From Desulfobacterales bacterium CG23_combo_of_CG06-09_8_20_14_all_51_8 (lineage in GTDB: Bacteria > Desulfobacterota > Desulfobacteria > Desulfobacterales > Desulfosalsimonadaceae), in NCBI GenBank assembly GCA_002772195.1, contig PCSG01000449.1:840-12811 (forward strand): DNA of 11,972 nucleotides, written 5' to 3'. A program made the position numbers and the translations under genes. The number at the start of each line of letters is the position of its first letter. Within the stretch, counting starts at the first letter, position 1. The notes under the pieces are model-generated. The model was not told where the DNA came from and ran no database searches. It saw only the letters and a program-made list of their open reading frames with translations. Shown here one piece after another: positions 1 through 7,835 of this stretch.

Positions 1-444
1 CCCCTGACCCGGGACGAAACGGGCCTTGCGGTGGTCATGGGCCATGAAATCGCCCACGCTGTGGCCCATCACGGCAATGAACGCATGAGCCAGGGACTGA
101 TCGCGCAAATGGGCGGCATGGCCCTGGCAACGGCCCTTGAAACCAAGCCCCAGGCCACCCAACAACTCTGGATGGCGGCTTACGGGCTGGGAGCCCAGTA
201 CGGCCTGATGCTGCCCTACAGCCGGCTTCATGAAAACGAGGCCGACCGCATGGGCCTGATCTTCATGGCTATGGCCGGCTATGATCCACGGACCGCCGTG
301 GATTTCTGGGCACGCATGGCTGCCCAGAAAGGCGGCGCGTCCCCTCCGGAATTTTTAAGCACCCACCCGTCGGATAAAAACCGCATCCGAAACATCCAGG
401 CCCTGCTCCCTGAGGCCATGGCCCATTATACCGGACCCGAATAA
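1..444 (+). CDS. M48 family zinc metalloprotease, 3' part
   Basis: The reading frame is already open at base 1, so the N-terminus lies outside the window; 147 residues and a TAA stop are visible. Near the left edge is the HExxH zinc site, HEIAHAVAHH (visible residues 15-24). The ENEADRMG segment about 65 residues later supplies the third zinc ligand (the first Glu after Asn). This spacing and the closing STHPSDKNRI segment are typical of the M48 (Ste24/HtpX/LoiP/BepA-like) peptidases that act on membrane or periplasmic proteins in the cell envelope. Whether it carries a lipoprotein signal or a TPR domain cannot be seen. It is the only supported + strand gene and converges on the hydrolase gene with a gap of 10 bp. 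The family call is firm; the subfamily is not. Confidence 0.93.
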   Translation, partial: PLTRDETGLAVVMGHEIAHAVAHHGNERMSQGLIAQMGGMALATALETKPQATQQLWMAAYGLGAQYGLMLPYSRLHENEADRMGLIFMAMAGYDPRTAVDFWARMAAQKGGASPPEFLSTHPSDKNRIRNIQALLPEAMAHYTGPE

Positions 445-454
445 AACCCTGCAT

Positions 455-1114
455 CTATTTTCCGGATTCTCGGGAAAACCGCCCGTTTTTTAGAAAAAAA
501 ACCGTCTGCGTCAACACCTCCGGATGCCTCATGATAAAGGAGTGGCTGCTGGGAACCACGAAAAAATCCGCCATTTCGGGAAATTTCGCCCGCTCCACCG
601 CCACCTTGCCGTCATCTTCTCCGGGAATCATCCAGGAGAACAATGGATTGAGCGATTGATTGCCGGTGATCACGCCGATCTCGGCAGAAACCGGTTTTAA
701 GGAATTGGGGAGGCTTTCCGGCCCCGCGCCCAAGACCCGCCCGGCCGGGCCATAAATCCACCTATAAAAAAACCAGTTCCGGAAGGCGTCGGCCAGTTCG
801 CTGCCCCGATTCGGCGGGCTGATCATCACGATCCGGCTGCCCGGGGGAAGGCGGCGGGTCTGAAGATACTGACGGGCGATGATCCCGCCCAGGGAATGGG
901 TGACCATGTGAATTTTAACAGCGCCGCGGGCCATGCATTGATCCACCATGGCCGATAGATGAACGGCCGCCAGCTCTTCAACGGTTTTTCGGGTGGACGG
1001 GTACCCCTCATTGACGGTCTGAAATCCGTTCCCGGCAAGACATGCTTCCAGCTTCCTCATGGAATTTTTGGTCCGGGCCATACCGTGGAGAAGAATGACA
1101 TATTCAAATGACAT
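455..1114 (-). CDS. Alpha/beta hydrolase (lipase/esterase-like)
   Basis: The product is 219 aa with an alpha/beta-hydrolase layout. It has an N-terminal strand ending in LLHG (residues 8-11, oxyanion-loop HG), a nucleophile elbow THSLGG with Ser74, a candidate acid in GEDDGK (Asp167 or Asp168) and a C-terminal His191 in SSHSF. The pattern resembles LipA/PGAP1-like lipases and esterases; the substrate is unknown. No signal peptide or membrane segment is seen, so it is probably cytoplasmic. The ATG overlaps the 3' end of the upstream cyclase gene by 11 bp, which suggests translational coupling; no strong Shine-Dalgarno is visible. It is the last gene of the leftward series and ends with TAG. 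Confidence 0.88.
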   Translation of the reverse strand: MSFEYVILLHGMARTKNSMRKLEACLAGNGFQTVNEGYPSTRKTVEELAAVHLSAMVDQCMARGAVKIHMVTHSLGGIIARQYLQTRRLPPGSRIVMISPPNRGSELADAFRNWFFYRWIYGPAGRVLGAGPESLPNSLKPVSAEIGVITGNQSLNPLFSWMIPGEDDGKVAVERAKFPEMADFFVVPSSHSFIMRHPEVLTQTVFFLKNGRFSRESGK

Positions 1115-2174
1115 TGTAACAGATGACCGGCTCCATTTTATTCTTCACATACACCTCGCCCCTGCTTTCGATCGTAAATTCGCCGGTATTTTTAAGGAAT
1201 GTCTGTTCTCCGATGATGATTTCGCCGCCCATGGCCATTTCCTCCAGTCTCGCCGCCACATTCACGCAGTCCCCGATCACCGTGTAATCCATGCGGTTGG
1301 CGGATCCGATGTTTCCGATAATGGCATTGCCGGTATTGATACCGATACCAGCTTCAAACAGCTCAAGACCGGCCTGGAGTCTTTTTTTCATCATCTCTTT
1401 GGTGGCCGCCTGCATCTCGATGGCCGTCCGGATGGCGTTTTCCGCCGCGTTCCCCGACGCATCCACAAGTCCGAAAACCGCGATCAACTGATCCCCGACG
1501 AATTTATCCAGCAGGCCGTTATTTTTAAACACAATATCCACCATCACGCTGAAATATTGATTCAGCATCCGCACCACTTCTTCCGCGCTCATGCTTTCGG
1601 CCATGGTGGTGAACGACCGGATGTCCGCAAAAAGCACCGTCACCTCTCGGCGTTCCGTATCCAGCAGGCCACCGCCCTTGGAATCCATGAGCTTTTCCAC
1701 CAGGTTATTGCCCACATACCGGCTCAATCGGTTTTTAAGATCTTCTTCCTGTTTGGTTTTCTGATAAGACAGGGCCAGATCCCGGGAATAGACCATGAGC
1801 TGGGTGGCCTGCTCCTGATTTTTGCGTTTCATCTTATCCAGACGGCCGAGCAGAGAATTGAAATCTGCCGCGATATCATTCAGCTCCCGGTCCGCCTGAA
1901 TCTGAATGGGATCGTTTTTTTCACCGGTTTCAATCAATCGGGTTTCCCGGCTCAGATAAAACACGCTGTCCGCGGATCGTCGGATCAGGAAATAGCCGAT
2001 GACCGTTGATATCAATATGACGGGAACATATAAAATGATGGTTTCAGAAATCGTTATTTTACCTGCCATACACAAGTAAACGAACAGAAGATAAGGGATG
2101 ATCGCCATAAACGCCAGGGCCGCCAGCGACTTCCCTCCGATGGTATGATAATTCCGGCGATAGGTCTGCTTCAT
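1104..2174 (-). CDS. Membrane-anchored class III adenylate/guanylate cyclase
   Basis: The 356-aa protein has two N-terminal membrane segments (about residues 17-35 and 45-64) with almost no loop between them. A HAMP-like/coiled-coil linker (about 65-150) and a class III cyclase catalytic domain (about 172-356) follow. The catalytic set looks complete: metal-binding Asp184 (FADIRSF) and Asp228 (KFVGDQL), purine-selecting Lys224, and transition-state Asn305 and Arg309 in NVAAR. The partner purine-selecting position is Thr298, the class IIIb state, which is usually an adenylate cyclase and in some members bicarbonate-responsive. It would make cAMP on the cytoplasmic face. Its ATG overlaps the PilZ stop codon as ATGA, so the two are probably co-translated. 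There is no large extracellular sensor, so its signal probably comes through the linker or a partner. Confidence 0.93.
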   Translation of the reverse strand: MKQTYRRNYHTIGGKSLAALAFMAIIPYLLFVYLCMAGKITISETIILYVPVILISTVIGYFLIRRSADSVFYLSRETRLIETGEKNDPIQIQADRELNDIAADFNSLLGRLDKMKRKNQEQATQLMVYSRDLALSYQKTKQEEDLKNRLSRYVGNNLVEKLMDSKGGGLLDTERREVTVLFADIRSFTTMAESMSAEEVVRMLNQYFSVMVDIVFKNNGLLDKFVGDQLIAVFGLVDASGNAAENAIRTAIEMQAATKEMMKKRLQAGLELFEAGIGINTGNAIIGNIGSANRMDYTVIGDCVNVAARLEEMAMGGEIIIGEQTFLKNTGEFTIESRGEVYVKNKMEPVICYNVI

Positions 2175-2617
2175 AGGAAACTACCGAAAAAAGAAGGATG
2201 GACCCGCTCAAACTCAAAGGGCTGAAAAAATTGAACCGCGATCCCCGCCCGGGAATCTCCCGCCGGCCCGTCGGTGCAGCCGACAGGGTGAATCCGAACC
2301 ACCGCTGCCTCGGTTTTAATGCAGGCCCGCACATCTTCCGTGCCGGCCAGAAAAATTTCCAGTTTCAGCCTCTGGCCGGGAAAATATTTTTCCGGAATTC
2401 GGGACAAAAACAACGCGCCGCCGCCGGAAACGTCATGGAGCTCCCCTCTTTCGCTGTGATTCCGCCCGTCTTGATCTTTCATTGTGACAATGACTTCAAA
2501 TTCGATGGGATAACGATCATAGGACCGCTGGCTGGATTTCTGAAGAGGCGGCGCCTCCGGTTTCTGATCCGGAGGCTGTTGGAAAAATTCAAGAAACCGC
2601 TTGAGGGAAAACTCCAT
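2171..2617 (-). CDS. PilZ domain protein, probable c-di-GMP receptor
   Basis: The product is 148 aa. After a 30-residue Pro/Gln-rich N-terminus it shows both PilZ ligand signatures: RxxxR as RSYDR (Arg31, Arg35) and D/NxSxxG as DVSGGG (Asp62, Ser64, Gly67). A beta-rich barrel follows, through about residue 130. Proteins of this family bind cyclic di-GMP and pass the signal to a partner, often a pilus, flagellar or secretion component. It lies 53 bp downstream of the GspE/PilB-type ATPase gene and overlaps the cyclase start by 4 bp. That places a c-di-GMP reader between an ATPase motor and a cAMP producer. The start ATG has no strong Shine-Dalgarno. Confidence 0.9.
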   Translation of the reverse strand: MEFSLKRFLEFFQQPPDQKPEAPPLQKSSQRSYDRYPIEFEVIVTMKDQDGRNHSERGELHDVSGGGALFLSRIPEKYFPGQRLKLEIFLAGTEDVRACIKTEAAVVRIHPVGCTDGPAGDSRAGIAVQFFQPFEFERVHPSFFGSFL

Positions 2618-2670
2618 GGGGCATAGCGCTTACAGATTTTCAAAGGGTTTTATCGGGCCTTGTCGCCCTG

Positions 2671-5034
2671 TCAGCTGATGCAGACCCTCCGGACCTCATC
2701 CATGTCCGAAAGCCCCTGAAATACCTTCATAATCCCATCCTGCATCAGGGTGGTCATGCCTTCCGCCTTTGCCTTGACGAACAATTCTTCAGCGCTGGCC
2801 TGTTTTTTGATCATGCGTTTGATATCCGGGGTTCCTTCCATGAGCTCATGAATGCCCAGACGTCCCTTGTAGCCGGACCCGTTGCATTGATCGCACCCCA
2901 CAGGCTTGAAAAGCTTAAGGCTATCGGAATAGACGATGCCGGTTTTTTTAAAATCATCAAGGCCATAACTATTTATAATATCGTCGAATTCTTCCCGTGT
3001 TGGGGTGTATTCGCTGCGGCATTTTTTGCACAGGCGCCGCAGCAGCCGCTGGGCCAGCACCGCCAGAAAAGCGTCTGAAAAATTTAAAGGATTTAGCCCC
3101 ATATCCAGCAGACGGGTCACGGTTTCCGGCGCACTGTTGGTATGCAGGGTGGAAAAAACCAGATGGCCGGTTAAGGAGGCCTCGATACCAATGGAGGCGG
3201 TTTCATAATCCCGCATTTCACCGACCATGATCACATCCGGGTCGGCCCGCAAAAATGCCCGCATGATTCTGGCAAAATCCAGACCGATCTTATTTTTGAT
3301 CTCCACCTGGCGCAACCCCAGCTGGGAAATTTCCACCGGGTCCTCGGCGGTCCAGATTTTCCGTTCCGGCGTATTGATATGATGCAGGGCCGAATGCAGG
3401 GTGGTTGTTTTACCGGAACCGGTAGGGCCCACCACCAGCACCAGCCCATAAGGCTTGGCGATGGCCTTTAAAAGCACCCGCATATTTCTTTCCGTGAGAG
3501 ACAGGTCCTCAAGCTTCATGGCGCCGCTGGTGGCCAGGATACGCATCACGCAGTCTTCCTGGCTGTCGGCTGTCGGCAATGTGGCGACCCGCAGTTCAAA
3601 CGCAGGTATCCCTTTTCGTTTAAATTTGATTTTCCCGTCCTGGGGCAGGCGTTTCTCGGAAATATCCAGGTTGGCCATGATTTTGATGCGGGACAAAATC
3701 GCGTTCGCAAAGGAATTCGGCACTTCCAGAAAATCCTGGCAGACACCGTCGATGCGGAAACGGATTTTGGTTCGTTTGGCGATGGTGGACGGCTCGATGT
3801 GAATGTCCGACGCATCCTTGCGATATGCCGTAATCAAGGTCTGATCCACCAGCTGAACGATTTTTCCAGAAGCTTCATCAACGATTTCGCCCGGCTGTTC
3901 TTCATCTTCCACTTCCTCAAAGGCGATGTCCGGGAGCTGATCAAATTCTTCCATGGACCGGCGGTCCTTGACTTCCGTCTGCTGAGTCTTTACCTTGGCG
4001 AAGAAATGATTGATGATTTCAATAATATCTTCTTTGATACCGACGGAAAATACAAATTTGCTGGTATTGAACAGGGCCTTGGCATGATCTATTTTGCTCA
4101 GGTCCTTTGGATCATCGATGAGCAGCTCGATATGATCGATTTCCCAGTGCACAGGCACCCAGACATCCTGAATCAGAAAAGGTTTTTTCAGGTTGCTGAT
4201 CAGTTCATAGGGCACCTGGATTTTGGGATCAAATTCTTTAAACGGGCAGTTATAATAGGCGGACAGGGACTTTCCAATATCTTCCTTGGATGTCTTGAAC
4301 TGCTCCATCAGGACGGTTTCCACGCTTTTTTTCATCCGCTTGGAAAGGGCCAGGGCCTTCTGGAGCTGATCCGTATCCACGATTTTGTTGCGCAATAGGA
4401 AATCGTATCGAGAGTCAAACCGCTTGTTCGGCTGGACCGACTCAATCTGTTCCTTGATTTTGGGGTAAATCGGATCGATTTTCTGGACCGATTCATAGCA
4501 TTTAACCGCCAGTTCCTTGTAATTGCGGTTGTCCAGCGCGAGACCCAGCTTAAAATAAATCGTTGCGCGGTTTTTTTCGCCCAGGCTGTTATCTGCGAGA
4601 ATAGCCTCCACCTCCTGGATGGCCTCCGCCGGGGTGTTGACAGCCAGGCTGCATTCCAGAAAATCCTCCAGAAAATTTTCGATGGGGAAATCGGTCAGAA
4701 ATAATTTTTTGAATTCCGACAACGCTTCCCGGTATAACCCCAGTTCCTTGAAGGCTGTGGCGCTGTCGCAGATTTCCGGGACACTTTCCCCGATGGAAAG
4801 CCCGGTTTTTATATGAGACACTTCCTCTTTGGAGAGGGTGTAATGGACGTCCTGGTCTTTATCTTCAATTTCTCTGGCAAGCGATTCCACCTTGTATCTG
4901 ATTTTCTGCTGGAGTTCCGGGTCGATTTCCCCGTCCCCGGACAGAATATCCTCATACAATTTGACAGCTTCACCATAAAGCCCATGGGCTTCATAAGCTT
5001 CGGCGGATTTTAATTTGGCGGTATTCGTATTCAT
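2671..5034 (-). CDS. GspE/PilB-type secretion/pilus assembly ATPase with N-terminal helical-repeat extension
   Basis: The product is 787 aa, longer than the usual 500-570 aa of GspE/PilB. Residues 1-200 are helical, with TPR-like units (AYEAHGLYGEAVKLYEDI at 13-30, AFKELGLYREALSEFKKLF at 94-112, FKLGLALDNRNYKELAVKCY at 161-180). Residues 205-345 match the family's N-terminal (MshEN/GSPII_E_N) region. The ATPase core then shows Walker A GPTGSGKT (536-543), Asp box (about 560-566), Walker B DPDVIMVGEMRD (598-609, catalytic Glu606), His box TGHLVFSTLHT (622-632) and a zinc tetracysteine set (Cys669, 672, 714, 717). All key residues are present. It should be a cytoplasmic hexameric motor driving pilus or pseudopilus polymerisation or secretion. 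It starts 2 bp after the frameshifted roadblock gene. No pilin, PilC/GspF or secretin gene is near. Confidence 0.95.
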   Translation of the reverse strand: MNTNTAKLKSAEAYEAHGLYGEAVKLYEDILSGDGEIDPELQQKIRYKVESLAREIEDKDQDVHYTLSKEEVSHIKTGLSIGESVPEICDSATAFKELGLYREALSEFKKLFLTDFPIENFLEDFLECSLAVNTPAEAIQEVEAILADNSLGEKNRATIYFKLGLALDNRNYKELAVKCYESVQKIDPIYPKIKEQIESVQPNKRFDSRYDFLLRNKIVDTDQLQKALALSKRMKKSVETVLMEQFKTSKEDIGKSLSAYYNCPFKEFDPKIQVPYELISNLKKPFLIQDVWVPVHWEIDHIELLIDDPKDLSKIDHAKALFNTSKFVFSVGIKEDIIEIINHFFAKVKTQQTEVKDRRSMEEFDQLPDIAFEEVEDEEQPGEIVDEASGKIVQLVDQTLITAYRKDASDIHIEPSTIAKRTKIRFRIDGVCQDFLEVPNSFANAILSRIKIMANLDISEKRLPQDGKIKFKRKGIPAFELRVATLPTADSQEDCVMRILATSGAMKLEDLSLTERNMRVLLKAIAKPYGLVLVVGPTGSGKTTTLHSALHHINTPERKIWTAEDPVEISQLGLRQVEIKNKIGLDFARIMRAFLRADPDVIMVGEMRDYETASIGIEASLTGHLVFSTLHTNSAPETVTRLLDMGLNPLNFSDAFLAVLAQRLLRRLCKKCRSEYTPTREEFDDIINSYGLDDFKKTGIVYSDSLKLFKPVGCDQCNGSGYKGRLGIHELMEGTPDIKRMIKKQASAEELFVKAKAEGMTTLMQDGIMKVFQGLSDMDEVRRVCIS

Positions 5035-5036
5035 GG

Positions 5037-5407
5037 TTAAAATATCTTTTTTCTCAAAATTTTACCGAATCGCTTGCTGACCGGCTGAATCTTTGTCAGT
5101 TGCGGCAGCAAAATTTCGCAGTTAAGGCGCACCATGGAAATCGGCGCATTGCCGCCGATCATCACGATCAAAAATCCGGTATCACTTCTTTTGATATAAA
5201 ACCGGGCCCTGTCATAAATCAATTCCGCGTCCCGGACATTACCCATTTCAAGGATAAACGGTTCCCAGTTGATTTCAGAAAGTTTTTCTTCTTCCCCTCT
5301 GAAGTCGGGAGAAAATTTGCTCAGCAGGACGCCGCCCTCGAGATGGAAACCACCATCAGGCCATGGACGCCCTCGATTGCCATGAGATCTTTAAATATAT
5401 CTTTCAT
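5037..5407 (-). pseudogene. Roadblock/LC7 family protein, frameshifted
   Basis: From the ATG at 5407 the frame reads MKDIFKDLMAIEGVHGLMVV and then hits TGA at 5321-5323. A second frame carries on without a stop from codon CTC at 5340-5342 (LEGGVLLSKFSPDF) to the TAA at 5037. Joined at about 5342-5344, the two give roughly 123 aa with the roadblock/LC7 order: N-terminal helix, GVxGxMVV strand, LEGG turn, SDTGFLIVMIGG strand and C-terminal helix. Restoring one missing base (or dropping two) rejoins the frames. Family members dimerise and act as GAPs or scaffolds for MglA-type GTPases. It sits between the response regulator and the ATPase, in the same orientation. It may be a true pseudogene, a sequencing error, or reinitiation at the GTA-flanked internal ATG at 5246; I favour the first two. 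Confidence 0.75.
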
Positions 5408-5469
5408 ACCCGTATCCAAAACAGTTTATTTAATTTTAATCAGAGAGTAAAATCAGTAAATTATACATT

Positions 5470-6600
5470 TTACCCCAGGAGATTGAGAATCCGGTCCCAG
5501 GGGGAGTCCGATGAAATGGCGACAGCGATCGTTTCATCTCCCGGGACAATGATGAACTGATCCTTTTCCCGGTTGACATATAGAACATTGAGCCGTCCGC
5601 AATTAAAATGATTGCCGATGGCAGACGCCTGATCTATCAGGCCGTCCCAGGAATGGTCATGAGAAATATCCAGAACCCCGCTTCTGGTGCCAATGGATTT
5701 ATTGATTTTCCTTCGAATGACATCAATGGCTGTCACCTCCGGCGCTTCCGCTTCTTTTTGCACCGGTTTGATTTTTACCGATGGTTGCGGTTTTTGAACC
5801 GGAATTTCATGAACCGGCGGCTGGGATTTTTCCTCATCCGGCGGGGACCCGTATCCATCCAGCGGGGAGTCTAAAAGAATTTCCGGATGAGACGATTCCT
5901 CCTCGGTTTCAAATTCTTCATCCTGCTCATCTTTAACGCGCATGGCGTCCAGCAGGAGAGCCTGGAGGTCTTCCTGAATAAGTTTTTCCTGAAACACGCA
6001 GCCGCGTTCAATGGACAGAGACACGTTGGACCAGGACAGAATCTCATAGGCGGCTTCTTTGCCCATCTGGTCGCCATAGCGGGCGTTCATCAATTCGCCG
6101 TTTCTGAAAAAAAGAACGCCGCCCCGCTTGCCTTTTTTGTCGACGATGCGCAAGGTGCTGGTCTGCTGTTCCATTTCAATGAGCTGCAGGAATGTTTCCA
6201 GACTCACATTGTGCAGGTTTCCGCCCTCGGCTTTTTTACTCAATGTCTTTGTGATTTCACCAAAAAGTTCGATAGCGGTAAACGGCTTTTTCAAATACCC
6301 GGCGGCCCCGCTTTTTATAACGACTTCCCTGGTTTTGGGCTTATCATAGGAGGTCATCACATAAACCGGAACGTCAGGGAATTTTTTCAACATAACGGAC
6401 AACAGTTCAAACCCGTCCATGCCCGGCATTCTAAGATCGGATGCGACAAATGACACATAGGTCTGATTGAGTAACGCCAGGGCCTCGAGCCCGGACCCGG
6501 CGGTCAATACGTTAAATGATTCTGAAAACCCTTCCAGATCTTTTTCGATCAAACGCAGAAACGCCGAGTCGTCGTCAACGATTAACACATTCGGTCTCAT
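5470..6600 (-). CDS. Response regulator with receiver and PATAN/DUF4388 domains
   Basis: The product is 376 aa. Residues 1-120 form a receiver domain: acidic pair Asp10/Asp11 in VDDDS, phospho-acceptor Asp55 in SDLRMPGMDG, Thr83 and Lys105 in LKKPF. Residues about 127-225 fit the PATAN (DUF4388) domain (LHNVSLETFLQLIEM, GVLFFRNGELMNARYG). A low-complexity acidic/Pro linker (about 226-290) leads to a C-terminal domain (291-376) of unknown type. No DNA-binding domain is present, so output is probably through protein contacts; PATAN regulators are known from type IV pilus and phototaxis pathways. The ATG has an AGGA Shine-Dalgarno 7 bases upstream. No cognate histidine kinase is in the window. 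Confidence 0.92.
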   Translation of the reverse strand: MRPNVLIVDDDSAFLRLIEKDLEGFSESFNVLTAGSGLEALALLNQTYVSFVASDLRMPGMDGFELLSVMLKKFPDVPVYVMTSYDKPKTREVVIKSGAAGYLKKPFTAIELFGEITKTLSKKAEGGNLHNVSLETFLQLIEMEQQTSTLRIVDKKGKRGGVLFFRNGELMNARYGDQMGKEAAYEILSWSNVSLSIERGCVFQEKLIQEDLQALLLDAMRVKDEQDEEFETEEESSHPEILLDSPLDGYGSPPDEEKSQPPVHEIPVQKPQPSVKIKPVQKEAEAPEVTAIDVIRRKINKSIGTRSGVLDISHDHSWDGLIDQASAIGNHFNCGRLNVLYVNREKDQFIIVPGDETIAVAISSDSPWDRILNLLG

Positions 6601-6659
6601 TCTCTATTCCTTTAGCCGGCAAAAAATTCCGCATAACATCATCTGTATTCGATTTTATG

Positions 6660-6956
6660 CTATATTTCGACATTAAAATCAATGATTTCGTCAGTATAGT
6701 TTTTTCTCCAGGCCGTCAGATACTTTCTGAAAACAGCGGTCATGCCCAGTCCGTCCGTCATATCGTTAACACATGCGATGATGGCCCTGACAAGCTCCTT
6801 CGGTCCGGTGCTGCCGTTAAACGTTACTTTACCGTTTGCATACCGGAATTCCCCTGCAAAGGGATCCAGAAAATCGTACTGGTCCGCCTTATTAACAAAT
6901 TGTTTATTTAAGAGGGTTTCAAAATCCGCCTTAATGCGCTTGTTGGATCGGACCAC
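6660..6956 (-). pseudogene. C-terminal part of a TAG-interrupted PATAN-like gene
   Basis: These 98 codons follow the TAG at 6957-6959 directly and in the same frame as the gene at 6957-7718. The first codon is GTG. The nearest GGAG is only 3 bases before it, too close for normal initiation. The protein-like sequence (DFETLLNKQF, DFLDPFAGEFRYANGKVTF, KELVRAIIACVNDM) reads as a compact domain and ends with TAG. I infer that it is the tail of one 352-residue protein whose codon 254 is now TAG; CAG (Gln) is the simplest ancestor. It could instead be made separately by termination-reinitiation. The domain is unnamed to me; it loosely resembles the DUF8082-like tails seen on related signalling proteins. 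Confidence 0.6.
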
Positions 6957-7718
6957 CTACTCCAGAAGCACCAGCAGATCGGAAAGCATGGCCAAGACAC
7001 GCCGAGAATCCTTTCGCGGCGGAGAGGCCTTGGACGACATCCTGTGCGGAACCGGGGTAGGAAGTGCAGCGGATTTGACAACCGGTTTGGATTTCACATC
7101 GGCGGGCTTTGAAAGGGCGCTGATTTTGGAAAGCTGAATTTTTTTAACATTGAATATGCCGCCCGACACCCGTGAACGTTTGATTAAATCATCACGATAT
7201 CCGGTGGACCGGTCCAGTTCGCCCTCTCCCCGGGCGGATGCGCCGCCGATCACTTCTCCGTTGTAAATAAACAAAAAGCCGCCGCCGGCGTTCTGATTCA
7301 GTTTCACCTCGATATAGCCGGTGATTTTTTCACTTTCCATTTTTTTGATCAGGCCTTCCAGATCGGTAAACTCCGACGTCAAATCACTGTAAAGGGGCTC
7401 GGCGCTGGAAAGGTTCGCCCAGTAATAAACTCTTTCGGGCAGAATATAATAGACCGTCACGGAATAATTATTTTGTGAAGCGGTTTCCATAATTTTAGTT
7501 AACGCGGCCCCGCCTTTGAATTCCTCCTTCCGGCCTTTGTAATACCCGTTGAGGATATTCGCCTCGTCAAAAAATACCACCGCTTCCGATATCGGGGATT
7601 TGAAATAAACACCGCCTGTTCCCAGGGCGCCCTGATAATGCTCAAGGAGTTTATCAATCTTAATGTAATAACTGTTTAAATCCTGAATTGCAGGTTTTTC
7701 CCTCGGTATAATGATCAT
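6957..7718 (-). CDS. PATAN-like signalling protein, N-terminal part of a TAG-interrupted gene
   Basis: The ATG at 7718 has a GGAG Shine-Dalgarno 7 bases upstream, and the frame runs 253 codons to TAG. Two alpha/beta units are visible: about residues 45-100 (AVVFFDEANILNGYY, NYSVTVYYILPERVYYW) and about 118-165 (LIKKMESEKITGYIEV, GGGFLFIYNGEVIGGA). The second resembles the PATAN/DUF4388 fold, in which a strand pair ends in F-x-x-G-x-I. A Ser/Pro/Lys-rich linker (about 200-238) follows, then a helix MLSDLLVLLE broken by the stop. The same helix continues after it as VVRSNKRIKADFE, which argues for one original protein of 352 aa. No catalytic motif is seen. It is the first gene after the terminator at 7773-7813. 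The exact function is not recognised. Confidence 0.7.
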   Translation of the reverse strand: MIIIPREKPAIQDLNSYYIKIDKLLEHYQGALGTGGVYFKSPISEAVVFFDEANILNGYYKGRKEEFKGGAALTKIMETASQNNYSVTVYYILPERVYYWANLSSAEPLYSDLTSEFTDLEGLIKKMESEKITGYIEVKLNQNAGGGFLFIYNGEVIGGASARGEGELDRSTGYRDDLIKRSRVSGGIFNVKKIQLSKISALSKPADVKSKPVVKSAALPTPVPHRMSSKASPPRKDSRRVLAMLSDLLVLLE

Positions 7719-7772
7719 TGTCTCTCTCCGTGCAAATGCCTTTCAAAACAAATCCTTAACCCATCTTCTAAC

Positions 7773-7813
7773 AAAACAAGCAATGTGCCCTGATGGCGCA
7801 CATTGCTTGTTTT
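7773..7813 (-). terminator. Rho-independent terminator, probably bidirectional
   Basis: A perfect 13-bp stem, acaagcaatgtgc (7776-7788) with gcacattgcttgt (7798-7810), closes a 9-base loop and extends by three A-T pairs. On the - strand the stem is followed by TTTTGTT; on the + strand by TTTTT. It lies 22 bp beyond the stop of the HAMP protein gene and 54 bp before the start of the next gene, so it ends or attenuates leftward transcription between the two halves of the cluster. Confidence 0.85.
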
Positions 7814-7835
7814 TGGAATCACACCATCTTTAAAA

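Noticed and set aside
471..491. CGGG / CCCG mini-hairpin followed by TTTTTT, possible + strand terminator for the M48 gene
   Set aside because: The stem is only 4 bp and lies inside the hydrolase coding region; too weak to call.
1059..2009. Long + strand open frame (316 codons) antisense to the cyclase
   Set aside because: It mirrors the cyclase gene, is His/Phe-rich without any domain pattern, and has no ribosome site; the - strand product has a full catalytic set.
5440..5469. TATAAT on the - strand just after the response regulator stop, possible promoter for the roadblock gene
   Set aside because: No acceptable -35 box at the right distance, and no extended -10; AT-rich chance match is likely.
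6957..6959. TAG as a certain pyrrolysine codon
   Set aside because: At least three genes here (ending at 455, 6660 and 10428) use TAG as their normal stop, and no pyrrolysine machinery is in the window; kept only as an alternative.
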